Source: Desulfacinum infernum DSM 9756
GTDB lineage: Bacteria; Desulfobacterota; Syntrophobacteria; Syntrophobacterales; DSM-9756
NCBI RefSeq assembly: GCF_900129305.1
Contig: NZ_FQVB01000016.1
Coordinates: 32,872-96,871 of the forward strand
Direction: 5' to 3'
Length of the DNA stretch: 64,000 bases
In this document: positions 1-8,780 of the stretch, piece after piece
Position numbering within the stretch: position 1 is the first letter of the stretch
Layout: every line of letters starts with the position of its first letter
Position numbers and translations under genes: made by a program
Notes under the pieces: generated by a model
Databases searched by the model: none
What the model was told of the DNA's origin: nothing
The model's input: the letters and a program-made list of their open reading frames with translations, nothing else

Positions 1-2
1 AG

Positions 3-407
3 GACTATGTGGCCACGTCCGGCACGGGCCGGGATGCCACCGACGCGATCCGGTTGTCGGGAGCGGTGGTGAACCGCGTCTTCGGCACCCCCAACCCCGA
101 AGAACCCCACCGGTCCTACGCCGAGGCCAATGCGGAACGCATCCAGTCGGTCATCGGCCGCATCGCCGTGGACCTTCAGGACATGCGCATTCCCCTGACC
201 GACGCTCTCCGGGTGCAGTTCTTGTGCGACCGCCACGAAGGGATCGACAGCACGGAGACCCTGGCGGCTGCCAGAGACTGGGGAATTCTGCTGGCCGATC
301 GGGAAGTGCCGCTCCCGGCGGCCTTCATGAATCTGGCGCGGCGCCTGGGGGCGGCCTTCCATTTGCTCCAGAACCTGCCGAAACCGCAGGAGCCTTCCCT
401 GGAATGA
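3..407 (+). CDS. Unrecognised protein, C-terminal part (5' end outside window)
   Basis: The reading frame is already open at the first complete codon and ends with TGA at 405-407, so this is the last ~134 residues of a gene that starts upstream. I do not recognise the family. The visible part is mostly helical, with an Arg-rich middle and a Leu/Ala-rich end (LARRLGAAFHLLQNL). It has no membrane segment and a single cysteine. The stop lies 22 bp before the molybdopterin oxidoreductase on the same strand, so the two may be co-transcribed. A GTG at 9 could be called a start, but only because the window begins there. Confidence 0.5.
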   Translation, partial: DYVATSGTGRDATDAIRLSGAVVNRVFGTPNPEEPHRSYAEANAERIQSVIGRIAVDLQDMRIPLTDALRVQFLCDRHEGIDSTETLAAARDWGILLADREVPLPAAFMNLARRLGAAFHLLQNLPKPQEPSLE

Positions 408-429
408 TCCCGCAAAGAACGGGAAAGAC

Positions 430-2361
430 ATGGATATGCCGGAAAAACTGACCGCGTGCACCCAGGACTGTCCGGACACCTGCTCCCTGGTGGTGGAATG
501 CCATGGTTCCGGCGGCTTGACCCTTCGTGGAAACCCCCGCCATCCCATCACCAGGGGGTTTCTCTGCTCCCGAATCCGCCATTTTCCCAAACGCTTGCAA
601 CGAACGGATCGCATCCTGAAGCCCCTGCTTCGGACCCGGGGCGGGTGGCGCTCCATCGGTTGGGACGAGGCCCTGGAGCGCTGCGCCGAAAAGCTGCAGG
701 CGGCCCGCAGGGAAGACCCGGCGTCCATCCTGCACATCCAGGGAGACGGGGCCAAGGGAGTGCTGAAACTCGTCCCCAAATTCTTCTTCGGCCGTCTGGG
801 GGCCACGGCCGTTTCGGGGGCGCTCTGCGACGCGGCGGGTATCGCGGCCTGCCAGGCGGATTTCGGGTCCCTGGACTGCAACGCCCTGGAAGATCTGGCG
901 AACGCCCGCCGGGTGGTGAACTGGGGGCGCGATCTGTCCCGGGGTTCCGTGCACCTGGCCGCTCTCATCCGTTCCCTTCGACGCCGGGGTGTGCCGGTCT
1001 TGACTCTATCTCCGGGGGGCGATGGCAACGGCCCTTATACCGATCATCGGGTTCGGATCCGCCCGGGGACCGACCGGTTCTTGGCGGCCGCCGTCTTGAA
1101 GATCCTGCTGGATCGGCGCGGGTGGTCCCAGGCGGCCGTGGACCGGACCGCCAACGCGGACGCTCTCCGAGAACTTCTCCAAAAGACGTCCCTTGAGGAT
1201 CTTCTGGCTCCGTGCGGCGTCTCACCGGCGGATGCGGAACGCGTGGCCCATTGGTACGCGTCGCCCGGCCCCACGGCCACCCTGGTGGGGTGGGGGCTTC
1301 AGCGCCATCCCTTCGGGGGCGAGAACGTCCGGTTCATCAACGCCCTGGCCCTTTTGAGCGGGAACGTGGGGAGGGCCGGGGGCGGGAGCCGATTCGGCAT
1401 CCTCTCTCTTCGAAACTTCAACACGGATTGGGCCCGGTGGGGCCCGCCCCCGCGCGCCCTTCCTGTGGCGGGCATCGGAAGGGCCATCCAGGAATGTTCC
1501 GATCCTCCCATCCGGTTCGTCTGGATCAACGGATCCAACGTGGTCAACCAGGCCCCCGATTCCAGGCGAACGGCGGCAGCCCTGGAAGCGGTGGATTTCG
1601 TGGTGGTGGTGGACGCCTTCATGACCGATACGGCCCGGTGCGCCGATCTGATCCTGCCTTGTACCCTCATGCTGGAACAGGAGGATCTGGTGGGGTCGTT
1701 TCTGCACGACTATGTGCATTATGCCCCCGCGGTGGTGGAGGCTCCCGGAGAAGCCCGGGACGACCACGCGATGGTGGGCGATCTGGGGCGACGGCTGGAT
1801 CCGCCGGTGGAGGTGCCCGAAAAGGAGACGTGCCTGGCCCGGTCTTTGACCTCCCCGTGTCTGGATGTCTCCCTGGACGATTTGCGACAGCGCGGCTTTG
1901 TACGCGCCGCCCGCCCCCTGGTGGCCTACGAAGGCATGCGCTTCGATCATCCGGACGGCCTGGCCCGGGTTCCCACGGAACTCCACGGGGAGCCCCCGGC
2001 GCCGTCGGAATATCCGTTGCGGCTTCTTACCCTCATTCGCCGCTCCGCCACCCATTCCCAGATTCCTCCGGAAGATCAGCGGCGGCCGCCGCTTGTCCGG
2101 GTTCATCCGGAAACGGCCCGGGCCCAGGGTGTCGCAGCCGGCCTTCCCGCCCGGCTCGTCTCTCCGCTGGGGCAACTGGTGGTGGAGGTGATGGAAGAGC
2201 CGCAACTGGATCCCGGCTCGGTGGTCTATCGACGGGGGGACTGGATGCACTTGGGAGGAGGCGCCAACCAGCTCATCGCCGCCAACCCGACGGATTTGGG
2301 TGGGGGAGCAGCCTACTACGGCCAGTACGTCCGCCTGGAGTCGATTGACAGGTCCAATTAG
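430..2361 (+). CDS. Molybdopterin-containing oxidoreductase (DMSO reductase/formate dehydrogenase superfamily)
   Basis: This 643-residue protein starts with a [4Fe-4S]-binding Mo/W-bis-MGD domain: Cys10, Cys14, Cys18 and Cys46 form the expected C-x3-C-x3-C-x27-C set. A molybdopterin oxidoreductase core follows, then a C-terminal molydopterin-dinucleotide-binding domain from about residue 530 (ESxTHSQ-like segment SATHSQIPPEDQRRPP). It has no Tat signal and no membrane anchor, so it is probably cytoplasmic. The substrate cannot be read from sequence; family members act on formate, polysulfide, thiosulfate or N/S-oxides. No partner Fe-S subunit or anchor is adjacent. It is shorter than catalytic formate dehydrogenases (~700-1000 aa). 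An ATG two codons downstream is an alternative start. Confidence 0.85.
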   Translation: MDMPEKLTACTQDCPDTCSLVVECHGSGGLTLRGNPRHPITRGFLCSRIRHFPKRLQRTDRILKPLLRTRGGWRSIGWDEALERCAEKLQAARREDPASILHIQGDGAKGVLKLVPKFFFGRLGATAVSGALCDAAGIAACQADFGSLDCNALEDLANARRVVNWGRDLSRGSVHLAALIRSLRRRGVPVLTLSPGGDGNGPYTDHRVRIRPGTDRFLAAAVLKILLDRRGWSQAAVDRTANADALRELLQKTSLEDLLAPCGVSPADAERVAHWYASPGPTATLVGWGLQRHPFGGENVRFINALALLSGNVGRAGGGSRFGILSLRNFNTDWARWGPPPRALPVAGIGRAIQECSDPPIRFVWINGSNVVNQAPDSRRTAAALEAVDFVVVVDAFMTDTARCADLILPCTLMLEQEDLVGSFLHDYVHYAPAVVEAPGEARDDHAMVGDLGRRLDPPVEVPEKETCLARSLTSPCLDVSLDDLRQRGFVRAARPLVAYEGMRFDHPDGLARVPTELHGEPPAPSEYPLRLLTLIRRSATHSQIPPEDQRRPPLVRVHPETARAQGVAAGLPARLVSPLGQLVVEVMEEPQLDPGSVVYRRGDWMHLGGGANQLIAANPTDLGGGAAYYGQYVRLESIDRSN

Positions 2362-2432
2362 ATTTCCTCTTCGATGCCCATCCGGTGTTCAAAGGGTGCG
2401 TGCGGCAGGGAACGAGAAGAGAACGGGCCCCG

Positions 2433-2455
2433 GGGGCGGGGGTGCACCCCGCCCC
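2433..2455. terminator. GC-rich hairpin between convergent genes
   Basis: Nine-base arms GGGGCGGGG and CCCCGCCCC enclose a 5-nt loop. The hairpin lies between the ends of the convergent molybdopterin oxidoreductase and the radical SAM gene. No clear U-tract follows on either strand, so it is only a possible bidirectional terminator. Confidence 0.4.
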
Positions 2456-2483
2456 GAAGCCATGGGATCGAGGCCGCTAGGTT

Positions 2484-3860
2484 TTAGGCACATCGGAAGG
2501 ATTCTTCCGTCTCCTGGTCCCAGGAGTCCCACAAGTAGGCCGCTTCCCGCCCCTGGGCCAGAACCCGGAGGGCGTAGCGCACCTGCTCTTCGTAGAACTC
2601 GCAGTAGGGACTGGGGGCGTTCACCGTTCCCGACACCACGCGCACTTCCGCCGGGCACGGCGCCCCGCAAAAGTGCCGTATGGCGCACGTGGCGCAGGGG
2701 ACGATGTCTTCCACCTTCCGGGTCGTGATCTCCCGAAAGGGGGGGCTTTCCAGCACCGCATTGAGATCGTCCTGGTAGAGGTTCCCGCCGCGGTATTCCG
2801 GAAAACCGATGAATTCACTGCAGGGAAAGAGATCCCCATGGGCGGAGACGGCCACGAAGCAGCGGCCGCCACCGCAGGGGGAAATGTCGCACATGAGCCG
2901 TCTGCCTGTGGGGCCGGCCACGGCGGCCAGCACGTTGGCGAAGTTGGCCACCACCAGCTTCCGTCCGGTTTCAAGGAAGAGTTCGTAGGTGCGGTCCAGG
3001 GCCCGGCAGAAGGAACGGGCAAAGACGTCGTTGTCCGGTTTAAGATCTCGACCGCCCTTCTGCGTGCAGCGGACCGGGTTGAACATGACCACGCCCACGC
3101 CCGCCCGGTGATAGAAATCCACCATGGCCTCCAGATGCTCCACGTTGAGCCGGGTGACTGTGGTGATCACACTGAAGGCGGGATAGCCCGAAAGCCTTTC
3201 CATGACGCGAACCACCTGGGAAAAGGCGCCCGTGCCGTTCCAATTCTTTCGAGTGGTATCGGCCAGGCCCGCTTCGGCGGCGTCGAGGGAGATCCCGATC
3301 CCCACGCCCCGGGACGTGAGAAACTCGATGGCTTCCTCGTCCAGGAGCGTGGCGTTGGTCTGCACGCCGAAATGGAACCGGTCCCGATACCGGTCGATGC
3401 CTTGGAAGACGGCCTCGCGGGCGAGCATGGGTTCCGAGCCGTGGAAGATGAGCTGCGGCTTGGCCCCCGCGGGCATGTGGGACTCGAAGTAGGTCAAAAG
3501 ACGCTCCAGAGCCCCGCACAGCTCGTCCGGGGTCATGGTCTTGCCTTCGCGGCGCATCTCTTCGGGAAGGTAGCAATAGGAGCAATTGAAGTTGCACCGT
3601 TCCGTGGGGTTGAAGTAGGCGGCGGAGGGCTTCAGGGCGAAGCGCAGATGGTTCATCTCGCGGCGGAAGTCTTCCCTTTGCCTCAGAAACTCTTCCACCA
3701 GGTGCCCCGAAAGGGCGTCGGCGAGAGCGTCCTTTTCGACAATGGCCCAGAAGGCCGTGTCCCCTTCCACCACCGCCACCCGGTCTTCCAGCCCGATGTC
3801 CAGGACGGAGAAGCCGGGGCCGTAGCCCGTGTTGGCATGCCGTGCCGTTGGAATACCCAT
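2484..3860 (-). CDS. cbpB: Radical SAM/SPASM peptide-modifying enzyme (CbpB-like RiPP maturase)
   Basis: The 458-residue protein has the radical SAM CX3CX2C motif at Cys89, Cys93 and Cys96 (TERCNFNCSYCYLP). A SAM-binding barrel follows, then a C-terminal SPASM-type region with many cysteines (SPCGGGRC, FPCSEF, VPCATCAIRHFCGAPCPAE, PYCEFY) expected to hold auxiliary Fe-S clusters. About 80 N-terminal residues precede the barrel, as in peptide maturases with a peptide-recognition domain. It starts 16 bp after a 35-codon gene on the same strand, and both lie behind a cobalamin riboswitch. From memory, this arrangement matches the NCBI/TIGRFAM pair CbpA (precursor) and CbpB ('cobopep' radical SAM). 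The modification it makes is unknown to me. General anSME-type enzymes are the alternative, but the adjacent peptide argues against that. Confidence 0.85.
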   Translation of the reverse strand: MGIPTARHANTGYGPGFSVLDIGLEDRVAVVEGDTAFWAIVEKDALADALSGHLVEEFLRQREDFRREMNHLRFALKPSAAYFNPTERCNFNCSYCYLPEEMRREGKTMTPDELCGALERLLTYFESHMPAGAKPQLIFHGSEPMLAREAVFQGIDRYRDRFHFGVQTNATLLDEEAIEFLTSRGVGIGISLDAAEAGLADTTRKNWNGTGAFSQVVRVMERLSGYPAFSVITTVTRLNVEHLEAMVDFYHRAGVGVVMFNPVRCTQKGGRDLKPDNDVFARSFCRALDRTYELFLETGRKLVVANFANVLAAVAGPTGRRLMCDISPCGGGRCFVAVSAHGDLFPCSEFIGFPEYRGGNLYQDDLNAVLESPPFREITTRKVEDIVPCATCAIRHFCGAPCPAEVRVVSGTVNAPSPYCEFYEEQVRYALRVLAQGREAAYLWDSWDQETEESFRCA

Positions 3861-3876
3861 GGAATTCGCCTCATAC

Positions 3877-3984
3877 CTATTTGGCTTTGGGGGTGAGCAG
3901 GATGTAGTGGGAAAGGCCCGTGTTCTTGCCCAATTCCTTGCAACGGCGACGGTAGGAAACGATCTTCTTGGTCTCGTTCTTCAT
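3877..3984 (-). CDS. cbpA: 35-residue RiPP precursor peptide (CbpA-like)
   Basis: This short gene encodes 35 residues, rich in Lys/Arg, with one Cys and a C-terminal core-like segment containing RRRCKELGKNTGLSHY. An excellent AGGAGG lies 6 bp before the ATG at 3984, and the TAG stop is 16 bp ahead of the radical SAM gene. Position, size and the downstream SPASM enzyme make it the likely substrate. The single Cys and the Ser/Thr/Tyr/His-rich TGLSHY stretch are plausible modification sites, but nothing in the sequence fixes which residue is altered. There is no signal peptide, no GG cleavage motif, and no exporter or protease gene nearby, so the mature product may stay in the cell. Confidence 0.8.
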   Translation of the reverse strand: MKNETKKIVSYRRRCKELGKNTGLSHYILLTPKAK

Positions 3985-4027
3985 GGTCTCTCCTCCTTTG
4001 GGGTTGGGTTGGTGCGGCCTCGGATCC

Positions 4028-4075
4028 AAAGAAAAAGCCCGGAGACAATCCGCCCATGCGGATTCTCTCCGGGCT
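4028..4075 (-). terminator. Intrinsic terminator between B12 riboswitch and RiPP cassette (attenuator)
   Basis: On the minus strand, an arm of AGCCCGGAGA plus AATCCGC pairs with GCGGATT plus TCTCCGGGCT around a 4-nt loop, with one internal mismatch. TTTTTCTTT follows directly. It sits downstream of the cobalamin aptamer and upstream of the peptide's ribosome binding site, as expected for transcriptional attenuation. Confidence 0.85.
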
Positions 4076-4104
4076 CCCTTTGCCATCAGGCACCCGGCTA
4101 CCGG

Positions 4105-4285
4105 GCCTCCAGCAGGTCTTCTGGCTCTCGGATCAACTGAAAGGCAACGGCCTTCCCCTCGAGGTGGGCCCCGAAAGTGACCGATCCGCGCTTTCGGCGG
4201 ATCCAGGCTGCCTTTCATCCCCGATCACAGCGGCGGGACCGCCACGGATTCGCACCGTGTTCCGGGATGCTGGAAACCTCAGCGA
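4105..4285 (-). promoter_or_regulatory. Cobalamin (B12) riboswitch
   Basis: Read on the minus strand, the RNA contains the conserved core ACGGTGCGAATCCGTGG, then CCGCCGCTGTGATCGGGG, and ends in the B12 box AGCCAGAAGACCTGC (plus-strand complement 4112-4126). These are the hallmark segments of the AdoCbl-type riboswitch in the expected order and spacing. With the terminator just downstream, high cobalamin should stop transcription of the peptide/radical SAM genes. The outer boundaries are approximate. Confidence 0.93.
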
Positions 4286-4295
4286 CTCCGTTTCT

Positions 4296-4324
4296 TGATG
4301 ACAGAACCGGCGGGCATCTGTCAA
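4296..4324 (-). promoter_or_regulatory. Promoter of the B12-controlled cassette
   Basis: A perfect -35 TTGACA (complement 4319-4324) and a -10-like TCATCA (complement 4296-4301) are separated by 17 bp. Transcription would start near 4289, just ahead of the riboswitch. The -10 matches only half of the consensus. Confidence 0.55.
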
Positions 4325-4349
4325 GCAAAGATTGCAAAGAAGGCGGTGT

Positions 4350-6287
4350 TCAAACCTCTTGCCGGGGTGCCCCCTTGAGATCCTCCAAAGCCGAGAGCTC
4401 CGACTGTGAACCAGACCGATGCTCGGGAATCTGCGGAACCATCCGCACCCGACCAGCCTCGACGCGCGCGTTTGCCTGGGAACGGGGAGATCCGGGTGCC
4501 GTTTGCGAATGGTGGCCGTTTTTCGCCGTTTTTCCTACCAGTCCAGCCAGAGCCTGCACGAAGTCTTCAACCGTTGCCGCCTGGTGGCTGAGTTCTTGAG
4601 CCGCCGAAGCGGATTGTTCCGCATGAGCCGCCGTCTGCTGCACAACTTGATCCATGTCGGAAACGGCACGGTTGATTTGTCCGATGCCTTCCGCTTGCTC
4701 TTCCGAAGCCGCGGCGATCTCTTTGACCAGAGCGCCGACCTGGTTCGCCTTTCGGGTCACCGAGGCGAATAACTCGCGTGTTTGCTCGGTCAGGGCCGCC
4801 CCGGCCTGTGTTTCCTTAACCGAAACCTCGATGAGGTTGGCGGTGTTTCTCGCCGAGTCGGCCGCCCGCATGGCCAGATTGCGGACCTCGTCGGCGACCA
4901 CGGCGAATCCCGCTCCCGCCTCTCCTGCACGAGCGGCCTCGACCGCCGCGTTCAATGCCAACAGGTTGGTCTGGAACGCGATTTCATCGATGGTCTTGAT
5001 GATCTTTTGGGTCTCCAGGCTTTTTTCGGAGATGCTGCGCATGGATTGCGCCAGTTGCTCCATGGAATGGGCGGTCTGGGCCACCACCTTGCCGGTTTCC
5101 GCCATGAGTACGTCCACCTGCTTGGCATTGTCGGCGTTTTGCCGGGTCATGGAAGCCATCTCCTCCAAAGCGGAAGATGTCTCCTCGAGAGATGCGGCCT
5201 GCTGCGAAGCGCCGTCCGCGAGGCCCTGGCTGGCCGTTGTGAGTTCCTGTGCCGCCAGGGCCACCTCTCTGGCCGCTTCCTGGCCTTGCCTCACGGCGCG
5301 GGCAAGGGCTCGTTGGGTTACTCGAATGAGCCAAGAGCCCATGACAAGAAGCAGGACCGCCTCCAGGCCCAAGGCGCCCAAAGTCACGAGGGACAGCCTT
5401 GCATTTCGGCGGTCGAGTGCCCCACGCAGCTCCTTGGCCAGGTTCTGGCTGACGCCGCGAAGATCCAGACTCCTTTGTTCCAGTGCGGACGCCAGGTCTC
5501 TTTTCTTCCTCCAAAGGTCGAGGAGTCCGTCTTCCATGGAATCCAGATCCTTGCCTGCGGACGTGACCGACTCCCAAAGGGCCGCATACGAAGCGTCCTG
5601 GGTGGCCGAAACCACAAAGGAAGCATTCTTGATAAGATCTTCGTATTGTTTCCGCCACACGGTCTTCTTGTCCTGGAAGTGCTTTTCGTTCTGATCCCGA
5701 AAAAGAAGTTCGAGGTCGGCGGCCCTTTCGTTCAAGGCAAAACCCACGTCCTTCATGATGTCGCGGAGGCTGACCTCGGTGGTTCCCAGCGCTTCGGCCT
5801 CCATGATGAGACTGGTCTCCTTTTGCGTGATCTGGTCGATCATCGCACGGGTTGCGTTCCGTGCCTCCTCCAGTCGATTCAGGAAGGTCGCATGTGCCTC
5901 TTCAAGGGCCGCCATGGCCTGATGGACCCTGTCGAAGCCCTGTTCTTCTTCGCGGGTGAGCGCTTCCAGCGACGCCACCAGGTCCCTGTGTGCGGAATCC
6001 GTGACAGACCGGCTCAGGTGGACGAGATCCGCCGACATCTGGGAGCGGGTGGATGCGATCTGATCGATCAAGGCCGCTTCGGCGGTTGAAAAGAAACGAT
6101 TCTCCAGGGCCATTAAGTCAGCGGCGCGCAGCGCGATATTTTGCGCCAGCAATGAAGACTGCAGGGTGTGTCTCATGGACCGGGCTGCGCCGTAATTGAC
6201 CACCGCATTGGTGATGAGAAACAGGACGCCCGACAGCAGCAGAAGAGCAATTCTTGCTCTTATGGATAGAGTCCCTCGCTTGCTCAT
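4350..6287 (-). CDS. Methyl-accepting chemotaxis protein without a recognisable sensor fold
   Basis: The 645-residue chemoreceptor has TM1 near residues 8-30 and a long helical periplasmic region of about 270 residues. TM2 ([17 protein letters not shown]) follows, then a cytoplasmic coiled coil. The signalling hairpin is unmistakable: [21 protein letters not shown], then [14 protein letters not shown]. The ATG at 6287 (MSKRG...) is chosen because it directly precedes the membrane segment; an in-frame extension to 6362 lacks this logic. No Cache or PAS domain is visible between the TMs. The gene lies 91 bp downstream of a secreted Cache protein on the same strand and is probably co-transcribed with it, so the soluble protein may supply ligand sensing (inference). 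Confidence 0.92.
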   Translation of the reverse strand: MSKRGTLSIRARIALLLLSGVLFLITNAVVNYGAARSMRHTLQSSLLAQNIALRAADLMALENRFFSTAEAALIDQIASTRSQMSADLVHLSRSVTDSAHRDLVASLEALTREEEQGFDRVHQAMAALEEAHATFLNRLEEARNATRAMIDQITQKETSLIMEAEALGTTEVSLRDIMKDVGFALNERAADLELLFRDQNEKHFQDKKTVWRKQYEDLIKNASFVVSATQDASYAALWESVTSAGKDLDSMEDGLLDLWRKKRDLASALEQRSLDLRGVSQNLAKELRGALDRRNARLSLVTLGALGLEAVLLLVMGSWLIRVTQRALARAVRQGQEAAREVALAAQELTTASQGLADGASQQAASLEETSSALEEMASMTRQNADNAKQVDVLMAETGKVVAQTAHSMEQLAQSMRSISEKSLETQKIIKTIDEIAFQTNLLALNAAVEAARAGEAGAGFAVVADEVRNLAMRAADSARNTANLIEVSVKETQAGAALTEQTRELFASVTRKANQVGALVKEIAAASEEQAEGIGQINRAVSDMDQVVQQTAAHAEQSASAAQELSHQAATVEDFVQALAGLVGKTAKNGHHSQTAPGSPRSQANARVEAGRVRMVPQIPEHRSGSQSELSALEDLKGAPRQEV

Positions 6288-6378
6288 GATGCCCTCGTCT
6301 TTCACAGGTCGAATTCGTCGCAGGGGGGAACACGAGATAGGCGCCGGCCGAAAAGCGCCCATCTCGGATCGGAAACCG

Positions 6379-6879
6379 TCACTGGGAGAGGGCCTTTTCC
6401 GCCTCTTCCTTGCTCACATCGTAGATGCCTGCTCCCACGAAAAAGTCCTTTCCGGGTACCTTCATGATGTAGCTCACCTTCAAAGAGGGTTGCTTCTCGC
6501 CGGGTTTGGGCCACCAATAGTCCGACCAGCCTTTTCCGGATGCGCTCTTTGCAATGGAAACAAACTCGGCCGTGAACATTTTTCCCTTGATGTCCTTCAT
6601 GCCCATGAGGTTCTTGCCCACCAGGTTGGGTTTTATGGGGTGGGCGACGATGGTCCCGGTCATGTCATAGGCGAAACAATAGCTGTCCTTCCAGACAAAC
6701 CGACCGTTCTTGTCGCTGATCTCGGCGAAGGCGTCCTCCCCCTTTTCGGCTACGAGCTGAGCCGCTTCGGTAACCTTCTGCACCACTTCCTGCGGGGTGG
6801 CTTCAGAGGCCTGGGCGTGGCCGGTCCAGAGGAGAGGAATCAAGGCAAGGCAAACGGCAAAGAGGAAGGTCTTTTTCAT
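6379..6879 (-). CDS. Secreted single-Cache (sCache) domain protein, copy 1
   Basis: The 166-residue protein has a clear Sec signal peptide ([18 protein letters not shown], likely cut after AQA, before SEATP) and then one small Cache-type domain. It carries family motifs: [33 protein letters not shown] and VSYIMKVPG. Such domains usually sit in the periplasmic part of chemoreceptors; here the domain stands alone with no membrane anchor. A start at 6879 has AAGGAG at good spacing. It is a close paralogue of the next gene (7322-7822) and lies just upstream of a chemoreceptor that lacks a Cache domain. A role as a periplasmic ligand-binding partner is inferred. Confidence 0.85.
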   Translation of the reverse strand: MKKTFLFAVCLALIPLLWTGHAQASEATPQEVVQKVTEAAQLVAEKGEDAFAEISDKNGRFVWKDSYCFAYDMTGTIVAHPIKPNLVGKNLMGMKDIKGKMFTAEFVSIAKSASGKGWSDYWWPKPGEKQPSLKVSYIMKVPGKDFFVGAGIYDVSKEEAEKALSQ

Positions 6880-7321
6880 GGCTTTCGCTCCTTTCGGCAA
6901 GGAATTTTCCTTAACCCAGCGGGAAAACATGGAGACTCTGCATGCGGTGAATCGGCGGTTCGCGAATATTCCGCCATGGACGCTCCAACACTTTGCTTCT
7001 CCGCATCTTCCATCTCCTTGTTGGTTGGTTTCAGAAGGGGCCCCGTCCCGCAGCAAGCCGGCGGCGCTTGGAGATATCCAAAGCCATGTTGGAATGGGAA
7101 CCGGAGCAATGAGCGTGGAGATGAGAAAGAGTCAGATCGGGAGCGATGAGATCGAAGGAGCGGGAGCGTGTGCGAGCCAGTGGGCATCCAAGGCCGCGCT
7201 AAACCCAACGTCACCTTATGTATCGACGCAGGGCAGGAAAAACTTGAAAAAAACTTTCACGTATTCAAACGCACCCGGGCGCCGTAGGGCCCGGGTGCCG
7301 CCACACATCGCGCCCGCCCCA
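6880..7321. other. Intergenic stretch between the two sCache genes
   Basis: I see no gene in these ~440 bases. They hold a hairpin at 7271-7298 that probably terminates the downstream-facing sCache copy 2, and the 5' leader of copy 1. Confidence 0.5.
7271..7298 (-). terminator. Hairpin terminator after sCache copy 2
   Basis: Arms GCACCCGGGC and GCCCGGGTGC form a 10-bp stem on the minus strand, ~25 bp past the stop of the 7322-7822 gene. A run of seven Ts follows, but it is ~20 nt farther on. Confidence 0.5.
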
Positions 7322-7822
7322 TTATGGAGCCGTCATTTTCTCCACCTCCGCCTTGCTCAGATCGTAGAGGCCTCCGGCCACAAGGAGGTCCCTTCCGGGA
7401 ACCTTCATGATGTAGCTGACCTTCATGGACGGGGCCTTCTCGCCGGGCTTAGGCCACCAGTACTCGGACCATCCGCTGCCCTCGGGGCTTTTGGCGATGG
7501 ATACGTATTCGGCCACCACCAACTTTCCTTTGATGTCCTTGACGTTCATAAGATTCTTGCCCACGAGGTTGGGCTTTATGGGATGAGCCACCACGGTGCC
7601 GGCCAGGTCCAGGACGAAGCAATAGCTGTCCTTCCAGACGAATCGACCGTTCTTGTCGCTGATCTCGGCGAAGGCTCCCTCGCCCTTTTCGGCCAGGAGT
7701 TGCGCCGCCTCCGACACCTTTGTGACCACTTCCTTGGGCGTGGCCTCGGACGACCAGGCCGCAGGGGACCAGGAAACAACCAGAGCGAAAACAACCGCCA
7801 TAAGGACTCGACTTTTCAGCAT
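7322..7822 (-). CDS. Secreted single-Cache (sCache) domain protein, copy 2
   Basis: The 166-residue paralogue of the 6379-6879 protein has the same length, the same blocks ([49 protein letters not shown]) and its own signal peptide (MLKSRVLMAVVFALVVSW, cut near the SEATP segment). Differences gather in the signal peptide and the ligand-facing C-terminal half (VLDLAGT versus AYDMTGT, LLVAGGLYD versus FFVGAGIYD), which suggests tandem duplication followed by divergence in ligand. The start at 7822 has GAGGGAG upstream. An intergenic terminator separates it from copy 1, so it may be expressed independently. Confidence 0.85.
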   Translation of the reverse strand: MLKSRVLMAVVFALVVSWSPAAWSSEATPKEVVTKVSEAAQLLAEKGEGAFAEISDKNGRFVWKDSYCFVLDLAGTVVAHPIKPNLVGKNLMNVKDIKGKLVVAEYVSIAKSPEGSGWSEYWWPKPGEKAPSMKVSYIMKVPGRDLLVAGGLYDLSKAEVEKMTAP

Positions 7823-8125
7823 AACCGGTTTCTCCCTCAGATCATCACATGCGGTTTGGGGTTCGGTTCGTGACCGCGCAATGGACACATGGAGGCTGAA
7901 CGCCGGCGGGCTCCGAGGCCACGGCTGGACCCGGGGGTGGGATCCTTGGTGCAAGACGTGGATCATGGCGATTCCAGGGCAGGTGATGGGGTCTTTGTTG
8001 GATGCGCTACGGATGGAGGCTGGATCCGCAGAAAAGGGACCCGGGCCGACGGCCACGGGGTGCCCCGCACGTTTGCCGAATCAAGGTTACATGGAGGATA
8101 TCGACTGGCGACTGGAAAGACTTGA
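7823..8125. other. Intergenic stretch upstream of sCache copy 2
   Basis: No credible gene is seen. The overlapping open frames lack ribosome binding sites and look like GC-rich shadows. It should contain the sCache copy 2 promoter, but no strong -35/-10 pair was found. Confidence 0.4.
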
Positions 8126-8180
8126 GAAAAAAATAGCGGGGTATCACCCCGCTATGGAAGGCGAGCCCCGAAGGGCTCGC
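8126..8180 (-). terminator. Double hairpin terminator of hsp20
   Basis: On the minus strand the first hairpin (8161-8180, GCGAGCCC/GGGCTCGC) is followed by a second (8133-8155, ATAGCGGGGT/ACCCCGCTAT) and then a run of seven Ts. It begins about 20 bp after the hsp20 stop. Confidence 0.85.
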
Positions 8181-8199
8181 ATTGCTTCCCCCAAAACAC

Positions 8200-8643
8200 T
8201 TAGTGCTTGACCTCGATCTTCTTGGGCCGAGAGCTTTCGGCCTTGGGGATCTCGATCCGGAGCACCCCGTCGCGGTAGACGGCTTCCACCCCTTCGGCCT
8301 TCACATCCACCGGCAAGGTGATGGATCGAGCAAAGGAACCGAAGCGGCGCTCAATCCTGTGATACGATTCGCCCTTCTCTTCCTTTTCCTGCTTCTTTTC
8401 GCCCTTGACCGTCAGCACGTTGTTGGCGATGCTGATGTCCAGGTCCTTCACGTCCACGCCGGGAAGATCGGCTTTGACCACGATCTTGTCGTCCGTTTCG
8501 GAGATGTCGAACGCGGGAACGATCGGCCTTTCGTCTCCCCACACGGACGGCAGCATCTCGTCGAAGAACCTGTCCATCCAGTCGAAGGCCCTCGGCCATG
8601 CCAGAAGCGACTCCCTTCTTTCACGAGGAACCAGTCCCAACAT
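8200..8643 (-). CDS. Small heat shock protein, Hsp20/alpha-crystallin family
   Basis: The 147-residue ATP-independent holdase has an N-terminal arm with WPRAFDWMDRFFDEML and an alpha-crystallin domain of about residues 45-135 (FDISETDDKIVVKADLPGV, then the closing A-x-x-x-DGVLxIxIPK motif as YRDGVLRIEIPKAE). It ends in a basic KKIEVKH tail. ATG 8643 is preferred over a GTG three codons upstream, because AGGAGG then sits 8 bp from the start. An inverted repeat lies in the promoter region, and a strong double terminator follows the gene. It is a single-gene unit. Confidence 0.95.
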   Translation of the reverse strand: MLGLVPRERRESLLAWPRAFDWMDRFFDEMLPSVWGDERPIVPAFDISETDDKIVVKADLPGVDVKDLDISIANNVLTVKGEKKQEKEEKGESYHRIERRFGSFARSITLPVDVKAEGVEAVYRDGVLRIEIPKAESSRPKKIEVKH

Positions 8644-8674
8644 AGCCAACACCTCCTTTTATGTGTTTTATTTC

Positions 8675-8689
8675 GGTGGCTTGGCCACC
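8675..8689 (-). promoter_or_regulatory. Inverted repeat upstream of hsp20
   Basis: GGTGGC and GCCACC are separated by 3 bp, about 32 bp before the hsp20 start. This is a possible operator or leader hairpin. It does not match CIRCE, and no regulator can be named. Confidence 0.35.
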
Positions 8690-8780
8690 CTTCCAATTCC
8701 GCCATAAAATTAATGCACCTTTTCCGGATGTCAAGGGCCGGGGCGCGTTGCCGGAATCGTGGGCGGCTTGAGAGGCCTTC

